From contig DMBA01000063.1 of assembly GCA_003446315.1 (NCBI GenBank), positions 1-5,967 of the forward strand: a DNA stretch of 5,967 nt. The letters are read 5' to 3'. The notes beneath the pieces are model-generated. The model was given only the letters and a program-made list of their open reading frames with translations. It did no database searches and was not told the origin of the DNA. Below, piece by piece: positions 1 through 5,858 of the stretch. A program made the position numbers and the translations under genes. Numbering within the stretch: the first letter of the stretch is position 1; the number at the start of each line of letters is the position of its first letter. The stretch is from Ruminococcus sp. Lineage in GTDB: Bacteria; Bacillota; Clostridia; Oscillospirales; Ruminococcaceae.

Positions 1-111
1 CAGGATCTCATCATCAGTGCGGTGAATGAGGCAATCAACAACATCGAGGAGACCACCGAGAACGAGATGAGCAAGATCACCGGCGGTGTTGCACTGCCCG
101 GCTTGTTCTGA
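1..111 (+). CDS. ybaB: YbaB/EbfC family nucleoid-associated protein, C-terminal end (partial)
   Basis: Only the last 36 codons are in the window; the frame is open from base 1 and stops with TGA at 109-111. The visible part is a helix rich in Asn and Glu (NEAINNIEETTENEMSKIT) followed by the tail GGVALPGLF. A helix ending in E-M-x-K-(V/I)-T-G-G and a closing P-G-L-F/M is the recognisable C-terminus of the small YbaB/EbfC proteins, dimeric DNA-binding proteins associated with the nucleoid. The position directly before recR is the classic bacterial arrangement (often dnaX-ybaB-recR) and supports the call. The stop codon overlaps the recR start by one base (TGATG), suggesting translational coupling. 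The start, promoter and most of the protein lie outside the window. Confidence 0.9.
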   Translation, partial: QDLIISAVNEAINNIEETTENEMSKITGGVALPGLF

Positions 112-713
112 TGGACGATTTCGGCGCATTGCCCCTTGTTGTATTAGCAGAAAAATTTGCGGCGCTGCCGGGGATCGGAATGAAAACCGCGCAGCGCCTT
201 GCGTATGCCGTAATGGAAATGCCGGCAGAGGAAGCAGATGCCTTTGCAGAAGCGATCCGCAATGCCAAGCACAGCATCCATGACTGTCCGGTGTGCCAGA
301 ATCTCACGGAGCAGGAAATCTGCAATATATGCAGCAATCCGAAGCGTGACAGCAGCACGGTATGCGTCGTAGAGGGGCCGAAGGATGTAGCGGCGATCGA
401 ACGCACACACGAATACCATGGGCTGTATCATGTGCTGCACGGTCTGATTTCACCGCTGGACGGCGTAACAGCGGATCATTTGCGCATTGCGCAGCTTCTG
501 GAGCGAATCCGGAAGGGCGGCATACAGGAGCTGATTATGGCAACGAATCCGAGCGTAGAAGGCGAAGCGACAGCAATGTATCTTTCCCGCTTATGCAAAC
601 CGCTGGGCGTAAAGGTCACGCGATTGGCATTCGGCTTGCCGGTGGGCGGCGTGATCGAGTATACAGATGAAGTGACGCTTTACCGTGCGCTTTCGAACCG
701 CAGTGAAATGTAA
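111..713 (+). CDS. recR: Recombination mediator protein RecR
   Basis: This 200-residue protein has the usual RecR length and domain order. RecR acts in the cytoplasm with RecO (and RecF) to load RecA onto SSB-coated single-stranded DNA during gap repair. Seen here: a helix-hairpin-helix DNA-binding motif at about residues 16-32 (LPGIGMKTAQRLA); a four-cysteine zinc finger with C59, C62, C71 and C74 (CPVC...CNIC); a Toprim domain starting VCVVEGPKDVAAIE (84-97, E88 the conserved acidic residue) and continuing to ATNPSVEGEATA (144-155); and the family's C-terminal signature FGLPVGGVIEYTDEVTL (174-190). The start is the ATG in TGATG, overlapping the ybaB stop. There is no good Shine-Dalgarno just upstream, so translation probably depends on coupling to ybaB. 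The next in-frame ATG falls inside the helix-hairpin-helix motif and would remove part of it. A Met fills the variable position in GIGxKTAQRL. Identification is firm. Confidence 0.98.
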   Translation: MDDFGALPLVVLAEKFAALPGIGMKTAQRLAYAVMEMPAEEADAFAEAIRNAKHSIHDCPVCQNLTEQEICNICSNPKRDSSTVCVVEGPKDVAAIERTHEYHGLYHVLHGLISPLDGVTADHLRIAQLLERIRKGGIQELIMATNPSVEGEATAMYLSRLCKPLGVKVTRLAFGLPVGGVIEYTDEVTLYRALSNRSEM

Positions 714-714
714 C

Positions 715-718
715 GGAG
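715..718 (+). promoter_or_regulatory. Ribosome binding site that fixes the HAD gene start
   Basis: GGAG lies six bases before the ATG at 725. The in-frame TTG at 719 directly abuts GGAG, leaving no room for a ribosome to use it, so the ATG at 725 is preferred even though the frame can be extended two codons upstream. Confidence 0.85.
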
Positions 719-724
719 TTGCAC

Positions 725-1390
725 ATGAAATATAAAGGTATTATTTTTGACATGGACGGCACATTGCTGGATTCCATGGAGATGTGGCGGGGGCTGGATC
801 GCCGGTTTCTGCGGGAAAACGGCATTGAACCGCCTGCGGATATTTCAGAAATCGTAAAGAATATGACAGTTGAACGCTCCGCAGAATATTTCACGGAGCG
901 TTTTTCGCTGAATATGACCCCGCAGCAGGTGATTGAACGGGTCGAAGCGATTGCCACAGATGAATACCGTTTTTATCTGCCGCTGAAAGACGGCGCAAAG
1001 GCATTTCTGGAGCAGGCAGCAGCAAGGAAGATCCCTTGTGCACTGGCAAGTGTCACATATCGTTCTTTATTGGATGCAGCACTGGAAAGGCTCGGAATTG
1101 CGCAATATTTCAAGACAGTGCTCACACCGGACGCAGAGATCGCCGGCAAACACGATCCTGCGATTTATCGGAAAGCAGCGGAGATCCTTGGGACAGCACC
1201 AGCCGAGACAATCGTGATCGAGGATGCACTGTACGCAGCGGAAACGGCGAAGCAGGCGGGCTTTTTCACGGTTGGCTTTCGGGATATCACCGGAAAAGAG
1301 GAGTGGGAAAAGCTGACAGCACTCTGTGATATCACGGTGGATACATGGCAGGCACTTGCAGAGGCGCTGAACATGAGCGCATCGGAATAA
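725..1390 (+). CDS. HAD-superfamily hydrolase (phosphoglycolate phosphatase / beta-phosphoglucomutase-like)
   Basis: A 221-residue cytoplasmic protein with all four HAD motifs. Motif I is FDMDGTLLDS, with nucleophile D9 and acid/base D11. Motif II is the Ser in ALASVT (S109). Motif III is the Lys in GKHDPAIYRKAAEILG (K142). Motif IV is VIEDALYA with E166-D167, which with motif I coordinates magnesium. Between motifs I and II, residues about 16-80 form the helical cap expected for subfamily IA enzymes such as phosphoglycolate phosphatase and beta-phosphoglucomutase. The family transfers or hydrolyses phosphate on small sugars or metabolites through an aspartyl-phosphate intermediate; the substrate cannot be read from the sequence. 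The start at 725 rests on the GGAG at 715-718. It follows recR by 11 bases and precedes the amidohydrolase gene by 35 bases with no terminator between, so co-transcription is likely. The family is certain; the specific activity is not. Confidence 0.95.
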   Translation: MKYKGIIFDMDGTLLDSMEMWRGLDRRFLRENGIEPPADISEIVKNMTVERSAEYFTERFSLNMTPQQVIERVEAIATDEYRFYLPLKDGAKAFLEQAAARKIPCALASVTYRSLLDAALERLGIAQYFKTVLTPDAEIAGKHDPAIYRKAAEILGTAPAETIVIEDALYAAETAKQAGFFTVGFRDITGKEEWEKLTALCDITVDTWQALAEALNMSASE

Positions 1391-1413
1391 GGCAAAGGAC
1401 TGCAAAGCAATTT

Positions 1414-1417
1414 GGAG
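1414..1417 (+). promoter_or_regulatory. Ribosome binding site that fixes the amidohydrolase start
   Basis: GGAG lies eight bases before the ATG at 1426. The reading frame is open back to an ATG at 1345, but that start would overlap the HAD gene by 46 bases, has no comparable site in front, and would put 27 unconserved residues ahead of the metal-binding HxH that normally sits at the very N-terminus. Confidence 0.82.
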
Positions 1418-1425
1418 TTGGTAAA

Positions 1426-2256
1426 ATGTTAATTGATTTTCACACGCATATATTTCCGGATAAAATTGCGGAGCGAAGTGTGCAGATCCTGATCGCAGGG
1501 ATGAAGCGGCAGATGGGCGAGGATTACGGCGGGGGCAAACCGCTGACATGCCGTCCTGCAACGCTGAACGGTCTGCTTGACAATATGAAAAAAGGCGGCG
1601 TTGACAGAAGCATCTGCCTGCCGATCGCCACAAAAATCGAGCAAACGGCGAGCATCAACCGCTTTGCCGAGAGCGTCCGTTCGCCGGAGGCGCTGTCATT
1701 CGGCACACTGCATCCGATGGATCCCGACTGGGAAAGCATCCTCGAAAACCTCGCAGAACGTGGATTTTCGGGCATCAAACTGCACTTGCAGTTTCAGGAA
1801 ACGGATATTGACAGCCCGCAGGTGATCCGGATCCTGAAGAAGTGTGAAGCGCTCGGCATGCTTGCGATATTCCATGCAGGGGATGACATCGGGCTGCCGC
1901 CGCCGATCTATGCGACACCGGAAAAGATCAGCCATGTGCTGGCGGAGATGGAAGGCTCGCATCTGATCGCTGCGCATCTCGGCGGATGGAACCAATGGGA
2001 TGACGTAGAGAAATATCTCGTAGGTACGCCGATTTATATGGACACGGCGTTTATCCGCGATTTCATTTCGACGGAGCAGTGCAAGCGCATCATCCGGAAT
2101 CACGGCGCGGATAAGATCCTGTTCGGGTCGGATTCGCCGTGGGAAGATCCCGCAGACACGCTGCAATTTATCGGCTCGCTGGGATTGACAGAAGCAGAAA
2201 TGTCGCTGATTACGCACGAGAATGCGCAGCGGCTGCTGGGAGAAAAAACGGTATGA
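1426..2256 (+). CDS. Amidohydrolase-2 family metal-dependent hydrolase (COG2159-type)
   Basis: A 276-residue TIM-barrel hydrolase of the amidohydrolase-2 type (PF04909). Seen: the N-terminal strand MLIDFHTHIFPDKIA with the metal ligands H6 and H8; GFSGIKLH with K118 and H120 at the end of a barrel strand; a further strand ending AIFHAGD (H150); IAAHLGG (H184); and the closing strand KILFGSDSPWEDP with the catalytic Asp D236. This set of His, His, His and Asp at strand ends is the pattern of the superfamily, which includes ACMSD-type decarboxylases and uronate or lactone hydrolases. The IFHAGD, HLGG and GSDSPW triad is typical of the 'predicted TIM-barrel hydrolase' members with unknown substrate. 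It probably binds one divalent metal in the cytoplasm. It overlaps the next gene by four bases (ATGA), so the two are translationally coupled. Nothing here shows its substrate. Confidence 0.94.
   Translation: MLIDFHTHIFPDKIAERSVQILIAGMKRQMGEDYGGGKPLTCRPATLNGLLDNMKKGGVDRSICLPIATKIEQTASINRFAESVRSPEALSFGTLHPMDPDWESILENLAERGFSGIKLHLQFQETDIDSPQVIRILKKCEALGMLAIFHAGDDIGLPPPIYATPEKISHVLAEMEGSHLIAAHLGGWNQWDDVEKYLVGTPIYMDTAFIRDFISTEQCKRIIRNHGADKILFGSDSPWEDPADTLQFIGSLGLTEAEMSLITHENAQRLLGEKTV
2238..2242 (+). promoter_or_regulatory. Ribosome binding site for the dihydrouridine synthase gene
   Basis: GGGAG lies ten bases before the ATG at 2253 and inside the last codons of the amidohydrolase gene. It supports the ATG that overlaps the upstream TGA over the upstream in-frame start at 2139, which would lie deep inside the preceding gene. 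Confidence 0.7.
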
Positions 2257-3239
2257 AAACAGTCAGAATCGCAGGACAAACCGTCCCGCAGACGGCAGCA
2301 CTTGCACCGATGGCATCCGTTGCAGATACGGCATATCGGCTGCTGTGCATGGAGCACGGCGCATGCATGACAACGGGGGAACTGATATCGGCAAAGGGGC
2401 TGTGCTACGGGAGCAAAGGCAGCGCAGAGCTTTGCCGGATCACCGCGGGCGAGCGTCCGATGGGCTTGCAGTTATTCGGGAGCGAACCGGAATATATTGC
2501 GGAAGCGGTCACGCGGATTCTGCCGTATGAGCCGGATTGGATCGACCTGAATATGGGTTGCCCGGTGCCGAAAGTGGTGAATCAGGGGGCGGGGAGTGCC
2601 CTGATGAAAACGCCGGAACTTGCAGAGGAACTGGTGAAAGCGGCGGTAAAAGCGGCAAACGGAATCTGCGATGTTACGGTAAAAATGCGGCTTGGCTGGG
2701 ATGCTGAAACGATCAATGCAGTGGCGTTTGCAAAGCGGATGGAAGCGGCAGGCGCAGCAGCGATCGCTGTACATGCCCGTACCCGGATGCAGTTTTACGG
2801 CGGTCAGGCAGATTGGTCTTATATTGCGGCAATCAAGCAAGCGGTATCGGTTCCGGTGATCGGGAACGGCGATATCCAAAGCGGCGCAGATGCCGTGCGC
2901 ATGTATGCGGAAACGGGCTGTGATCTGGTGATGGTCGGACGCGCAACATACGGCAATCCGTGGATTTTTGAGGAGATCGCGCAGGTTTTGGAAGGCGGAA
3001 GCTATACGCCGCCGGATGTTGAAGCGCGGCTGCAAGAGATGCTGCGGCATATCCGGATGATTCTGGAGCGCAGCGAAAAAACGGAGAAGCTGGCGATGCG
3101 GGAAGCGCGGAAACATGCGCTTTGGTATCTGCGCGGCTATCCGGGTGCAGCGGCATTCCGCGGACGTTCCGCAGCGCTGGAGACATATGCAGATGCCGAG
3201 CAGCTTGTGTCGGATTATCTGAATCGCCGGCTGGGATAA
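2253..3239 (+). CDS. dus: tRNA-dihydrouridine synthase (DusB/NifR3-like)
   Basis: A 328-residue flavoenzyme that reduces uridines in the D-loop of tRNA to dihydrouridine using FMN and NAD(P)H; length is normal for the family. Domain 1 is an FMN-binding TIM barrel. Its landmarks are LAPMASVADTAYR (17-29, near the FMN), MGLQLFGSEP (70-79), DLNMGCPVPKVV with the catalytic acid C103 (98-109), VTVKMRLGW with K144 (141-149), VHARTRMQFYGGQADW with H174 (173-188), VIGNGDI (202-208, phosphate binding) and MVGRATYGNPW (227-237). The C-terminal helical RNA-binding domain is marked by REARKHALWYLRGYPGAAAFR (283-303). The start was chosen for its 4-base overlap with the upstream stop, a GGGAG site, and because strand 1 of the barrel begins there. 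The common first motif APMAGVTD reads APMASVAD here, a mild variation. It is the last gene of the + strand run and is followed by a hairpin terminator. The subfamily assignment (DusB) is by motif resemblance only. Confidence 0.96.
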   Translation: MKTVRIAGQTVPQTAALAPMASVADTAYRLLCMEHGACMTTGELISAKGLCYGSKGSAELCRITAGERPMGLQLFGSEPEYIAEAVTRILPYEPDWIDLNMGCPVPKVVNQGAGSALMKTPELAEELVKAAVKAANGICDVTVKMRLGWDAETINAVAFAKRMEAAGAAAIAVHARTRMQFYGGQADWSYIAAIKQAVSVPVIGNGDIQSGADAVRMYAETGCDLVMVGRATYGNPWIFEEIAQVLEGGSYTPPDVEARLQEMLRHIRMILERSEKTEKLAMREARKHALWYLRGYPGAAAFRGRSAALETYADAEQLVSDYLNRRLG

Positions 3240-3255
3240 GTCAGCAAAATCGAAC

Positions 3256-3306
3256 AAAAAAAGCAAGCGTGCTGCCGGCGAAAAACCGAAGCAGCACGCT
3301 TTTTTT
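3256..3306. terminator. Bidirectional Rho-independent terminator between convergent genes
   Basis: A perfect 10-bp inverted repeat, AGCGTGCTGC (3266-3275) and GCAGCACGCT (3291-3300), encloses a 15-base loop that can add a short CGG/CCG pairing. On the + strand it is followed by seven T (3300-3306), ending the dus transcript 26 bases after its stop codon. On the opposite side lies a run of seven A (3256-3262), which reads as a T-run on the - strand and would end the CotH-protein transcript after its stop at 3337. One hairpin can therefore serve both converging genes. Confidence 0.92.
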
Positions 3307-3336
3307 GCGCTGATATGCAAGAAAAATGTTTTAGGA

Positions 3337-5562
3337 TTACTGTTGATATTTTGCGATGATGGCATCCGCCTGCCGCAGTGCATAATCGCCGCGGCGTTCC
3401 CAGAATTGCTTGACAAGATTGCCTTGTCTGTCCCGATCGAAGGTGTAACCGAAGCGTGCACCGGTCGCCGTATAGACATCGGAAAGCCGGTCAAGATAGT
3501 CGTCAATTTTTGCGACAGCACGCTCTGCGGAGAAGTGCTGTTCGAGCGCATCGACATAGGAAGCACGGAATAATGCAGCAAAATCGGGGTTTGCGAGCAG
3601 CCGGTAAAACACACCGCCGAAAGCAAACGGATTGCTTTGCTGATTCATGTTGGCAAGATAATTATAGTTATACTGCATCGTGCCGTAGCCGCTGGAATAC
3701 TCCGTATCAAAGAGGGAGAAGCGCCATTTTCCGTCGGCATAGGGCGAGCTGTCATCGGGGACATTGACGCGCCATAACTGCTGATTGTTAATATTGATGA
3801 GGGAATCCGAGTTGCAGATGCAGCTTTCCGCGATGATAAAGTCGATAAAGCTCTGCACATCGACCTGTGCGCAGAAATTCTGATAGTTTTTCGGGTCGGT
3901 GAAATCGGCTTCCGCAGCCCATGAGATCATATTCAGGAAGTACATATAGGTTTTGGTATCGCCTTCACATTCACAGTTTTTGATATAGGTGATATTGTCT
4001 TTATCGAGATGATAATGGGAAGAAAAATACGCATCATCGAGCTTTTCCTGCATCGAATAATAGCCCCAGAATTCGCCGTTGAGGAACACGACATAGTCAT
4101 TTTTCGCCTGTACGCTCAGCGCCATACCGGAAGCAAGCCAAACATTGAGATCATCCCGAAACCGCGCATTATCGTAACTTTCGCCGCCGTTCCGGATGGT
4201 GACCGTATCGAATTCCTTGATTTTTTTGCCGTAGCAATCGCGGGCAGCGCCGTCAAAAAAGTCATATTTCATTTTGGAAGCGCCGTAGACATTGCGTGCA
4301 TAAAAAGTCATACTTTTCTGGGGATAATGGCGGGAGAAGCCGCCTGCAATGCGCACACCGACATCTTCTGCATAGCTGGCAGCCCCGTCTTCATATACTT
4401 GAATATGCGCCGGACGCTCCCATTCTCTGCCTTTGTTGAGACAGTTATCATAGAGGTAAATGCCAGATTCTGCGTCAAAAAGATTCGGATAATCGGTGGT
4501 GACGGAGAGCACGCGGAGGTCGTGATAATAGGGGGCAGTTTTGCCGATATAGTAGCCATTTGTGATGACTCTGCTGCAAATACCGTCCGGGCTGACAGTG
4601 ACTGCACGAATGATCATACCCTTTTCGACGGGATCACGGAGCGACACTCTGGCAACATCGGAGATCTTCTGGACAGCGCTTTCCCGGTTCGGCTCTGCGG
4701 TATTGTTATAAATGGTGATTGGTTCGGTGTATTTGACCGCAGTTTCAGAGGTACAGGGGTCGGAGCAATCGGTAGTATAGCGGATTGTACAGCCTTCCGG
4801 GGCAGTGAGCACAAGGGAAAAGGCATCGTCATAGAAGCCCGCATTCCTCGAAAATACGGGGATTTCGGGTATGGTGAGGGGCGGTGCAAGCTGGTTTTCC
4901 GTACCCGGAGAGGGGTTCATTCGATCCCAGGAAGCGGCACCGTCCGCAATTCTGCCGAAGACGATGTCTGTTTCAAGCGCCGGAACAGTGACGGAATCCA
5001 GCAAAAAGCTCGTATCTTCTGATGTTTTCGGTGCGGACAGATAGACGGTCTCGCCGGATGCACTGAGCTTGAATGGCGCATGCAGCTCCGTATCAGAAGC
5101 GGCGGTATCATCACATAAAACAAGCAAATGCGTGTTTTCCGTGATAATCGTTCCGGCGGGGAAGGTGAAGCGCCAGGGGTCTGTTTCGCGGTCGGAAAGC
5201 CCGTATCCGCTGAGATCCAGCGGGGTGCTGCCGCTGTAAAAAAGTTCGATAAAGTCCGGTTTTGCGTTGTTTTTCGTGATATATGCAGTATGATTTGAGG
5301 TGCAGACTTCATTGATACAAAGCGATGAAGTGTGCTGCAATCGGGAGCGTTTGAGCAATGTCAGGTCAATTGCGTTCAGGATGCCGTTTCCGTCGGCATC
5401 TGCGGCGGCTGCTTCGGCTTCCGATATGGACGATTTTCCTAGCAGATGCGTGTGTAATGCGAATATGGTATCTGCGGCGGAAACGGTTTTGGATACGGCG
5501 GTTTGCAGCATGATCTCTGCACTCAGCAGAATGGCAGCGCACATGCAAAGCTGTTTTTTCAT
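3337..5562 (-). CDS. Secreted multidomain protein: half dockerin, lamin-tail domain, Fn3-associated domain, CotH kinase-like domain
   Basis: A 741-residue exported protein. Domains in order: signal peptide about 1-30 (K2-K3, hydrophobic 4-23, likely cleavage in VSAAD at 29-31); dockerin-like segment 31-75 with one complete calcium loop, DADGNGILNAID (D55, D57, N59, D66), followed by LTLLKR; lamin-tail domain about 80-224 (CINEVCTSN, DFIELFYSG, LDLSGYGLSD, MNPSPGTEN); Fn3-associated/chitobiase C-terminal-type beta-sandwich about 228-340 (PVFSRNAGFY, CTIRYTTDCSDP); and CotH domain about 346-628. CotH landmarks are GVRIAGGFSRHYPQKS (402-417, K416), TIRNGGESYDNARFRDDL (455-472), FLNGEFWGYYSMQEKLD (493-509), ESCICNSDSL with D586, and WRFSLFDTEYSSGYG with D619, followed by a helical tail. 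CotH proteins have an atypical kinase fold; Bacillus spore-coat CotH is a protein kinase. Dockerins bind cohesins of cellulosome scaffoldins. I infer an extracellular, possibly cellulosome-attached kinase-like protein of unknown target. The start has AAAGGAG six bases upstream, and the gene stands alone with its own promoter and terminator. Confidence 0.95.
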   Translation of the reverse strand: MKKQLCMCAAILLSAEIMLQTAVSKTVSAADTIFALHTHLLGKSSISEAEAAAADADGNGILNAIDLTLLKRSRLQHTSSLCINEVCTSNHTAYITKNNAKPDFIELFYSGSTPLDLSGYGLSDRETDPWRFTFPAGTIITENTHLLVLCDDTAASDTELHAPFKLSASGETVYLSAPKTSEDTSFLLDSVTVPALETDIVFGRIADGAASWDRMNPSPGTENQLAPPLTIPEIPVFSRNAGFYDDAFSLVLTAPEGCTIRYTTDCSDPCTSETAVKYTEPITIYNNTAEPNRESAVQKISDVARVSLRDPVEKGMIIRAVTVSPDGICSRVITNGYYIGKTAPYYHDLRVLSVTTDYPNLFDAESGIYLYDNCLNKGREWERPAHIQVYEDGAASYAEDVGVRIAGGFSRHYPQKSMTFYARNVYGASKMKYDFFDGAARDCYGKKIKEFDTVTIRNGGESYDNARFRDDLNVWLASGMALSVQAKNDYVVFLNGEFWGYYSMQEKLDDAYFSSHYHLDKDNITYIKNCECEGDTKTYMYFLNMISWAAEADFTDPKNYQNFCAQVDVQSFIDFIIAESCICNSDSLININNQQLWRVNVPDDSSPYADGKWRFSLFDTEYSSGYGTMQYNYNYLANMNQQSNPFAFGGVFYRLLANPDFAALFRASYVDALEQHFSAERAVAKIDDYLDRLSDVYTATGARFGYTFDRDRQGNLVKQFWERRGDYALRQADAIIAKYQQ

Positions 5563-5568
5563 GGCGTT

Positions 5569-5576
5569 CTCCTTTC
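5569..5576 (-). promoter_or_regulatory. Strong ribosome binding site of the CotH-domain gene
   Basis: Read on the - strand this is GAAAGGAG, six bases before the ATG at 5562. It is the best Shine-Dalgarno in the window and fixes the start at the Met that opens a normal signal peptide. Confidence 0.9.
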
Positions 5577-5592
5577 TTTGCGGGGGCGGCTG

Positions 5593-5613
5593 TATTGCTT
5601 TGAAATAGCAATA
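5593..5613 (-). repeat. Stem-loop upstream of the CotH-gene ribosome binding site
   Basis: TATTGCT (5593-5599) and AGCAATA (5607-5613) form a perfect 7-bp stem with a 7-base loop. In the transcript it would lie about 16 bases upstream of the Shine-Dalgarno, so it could influence ribosome access or mRNA stability. No T-run follows it, so it is not a terminator. Confidence 0.5.
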
Positions 5614-5673
5614 ATATCACGAAATGCAGCAATATGATTTTATGCAAAACAAGGAAAAATCGGGAAAAATGTG

Positions 5674-5687
5674 CCGGTTCTGACCGG
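5674..5687. repeat. Short GC-rich hairpin in the leader
   Basis: CCGGT (5674-5678) and ACCGG (5683-5687) form a 5-bp G/C-rich stem with a 4-base loop. On the - strand the sequence CACATTTTTCCCGATTTTT follows, so it resembles a weak intrinsic terminator or attenuator. The stem is too short for a firm call. Confidence 0.3.
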
Positions 5688-5702
5688 GTTTGAACGAAAA
5701 TT

Positions 5703-5717
5703 ACCAAACGGTTTGTT
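5703..5717. repeat. Small dyad with CG centre, possible repressor-type operator
   Basis: CAAAC (5705-5709) and GTTTG (5711-5715) flank a central G, giving AAACGGTTT. The core resembles CG-centred operators of LacI/GalR-family regulators, but the outer TG/CA bases of a catabolite-responsive element are absent. It lies well downstream of the predicted transcription start. It may be chance. Confidence 0.2.
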
Positions 5718-5755
5718 TTTTTGCAGATTTGGCTGCTTTTGCGCAGAAACCATGA

Positions 5756-5769
5756 TTTTTCCGGAAAAA
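5756..5769. repeat. 14-bp perfect palindrome in the leader
   Basis: TTTTTCCGGAAAAA is a perfect 14-bp palindrome about 85-95 bases downstream of the predicted transcription start. It could be a protein-binding dyad; being A/T-tract rich with only four G/C bases, it could also arise by chance. As RNA it cannot fold into a stable hairpin because it has no loop. Confidence 0.3.
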
Positions 5770-5858
5770 ACGTTATTTCGATGGATTTATAGTCATAAAA
5801 AGCGCGTGATACGGAATGCCCTGCGTGCATCTCAAAAACGGCGTTTTATAATAGCGAT

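Larger units (their letters stand above)
5563..5852 (-). other. Long 5' leader of the CotH-domain gene, no gene seen
   Basis: From the predicted transcription start (about 5852) to the ATG at 5562 is about 290 bases without a convincing coding sequence on either strand. On the - strand it is A/T-rich with A- and T-runs and contains several short inverted repeats, listed separately. I compared it by eye with common leader RNAs and found no match: the GCACGCAGGG at 5828-5819 recalls the start of a cyclic-di-GMP-I riboswitch, but the rest of that aptamer is missing. It could be a structured regulatory leader or merely a long untranslated region. Its length depends on the promoter call. Confidence 0.5.

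Noticed and set aside
719..724. TTG at 719 as start of the HAD gene
   Set aside because: It touches the GGAG site and leaves no spacing; the ATG two codons later has ideal spacing.
1067..1633. A 188-codon open frame on the - strand over the HAD/amidohydrolase junction
   Set aside because: Antisense to two well-supported genes, with a Cys- and Arg-rich translation and no motif or ribosome site.
2472..3626. A 384-codon open frame on the - strand across the dus gene and into the CotH gene
   Set aside because: It runs antisense through dus, across the terminator hairpin, and into the 3' end of another gene. Its composition is rich in Arg, His and Cys as expected of a shadow frame, and no motif is visible.
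4009..5022. A 337-codon open frame on the + strand inside the CotH-domain gene
   Set aside because: It is antisense to a gene with clear domains, has no ribosome site, and its translation shows no recognisable motif. It is a by-product of the codon use of the real gene.
5515..5562. Lipoprotein signal in the CotH-domain protein (LCMC near the N-terminus)
   Set aside because: The cysteines C6 and C8 fall at the start of the hydrophobic segment, and Met precedes C8, so this is not a lipobox. A normal signal peptidase I site near residue 29 fits better.
5819..5828. Possible cyclic-di-GMP-I riboswitch beginning (GCACGCAGGG on the - strand)
   Set aside because: The other conserved blocks of the aptamer (the GGACGCAAAGCC-like segment and the closing tetraloop receptor) are absent downstream.
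5844..5852. A + strand promoter using TTTATAAT
   Set aside because: The -10 box is good, but no acceptable -35 box lies 16-18 bases upstream, and there is no + strand gene visible downstream.
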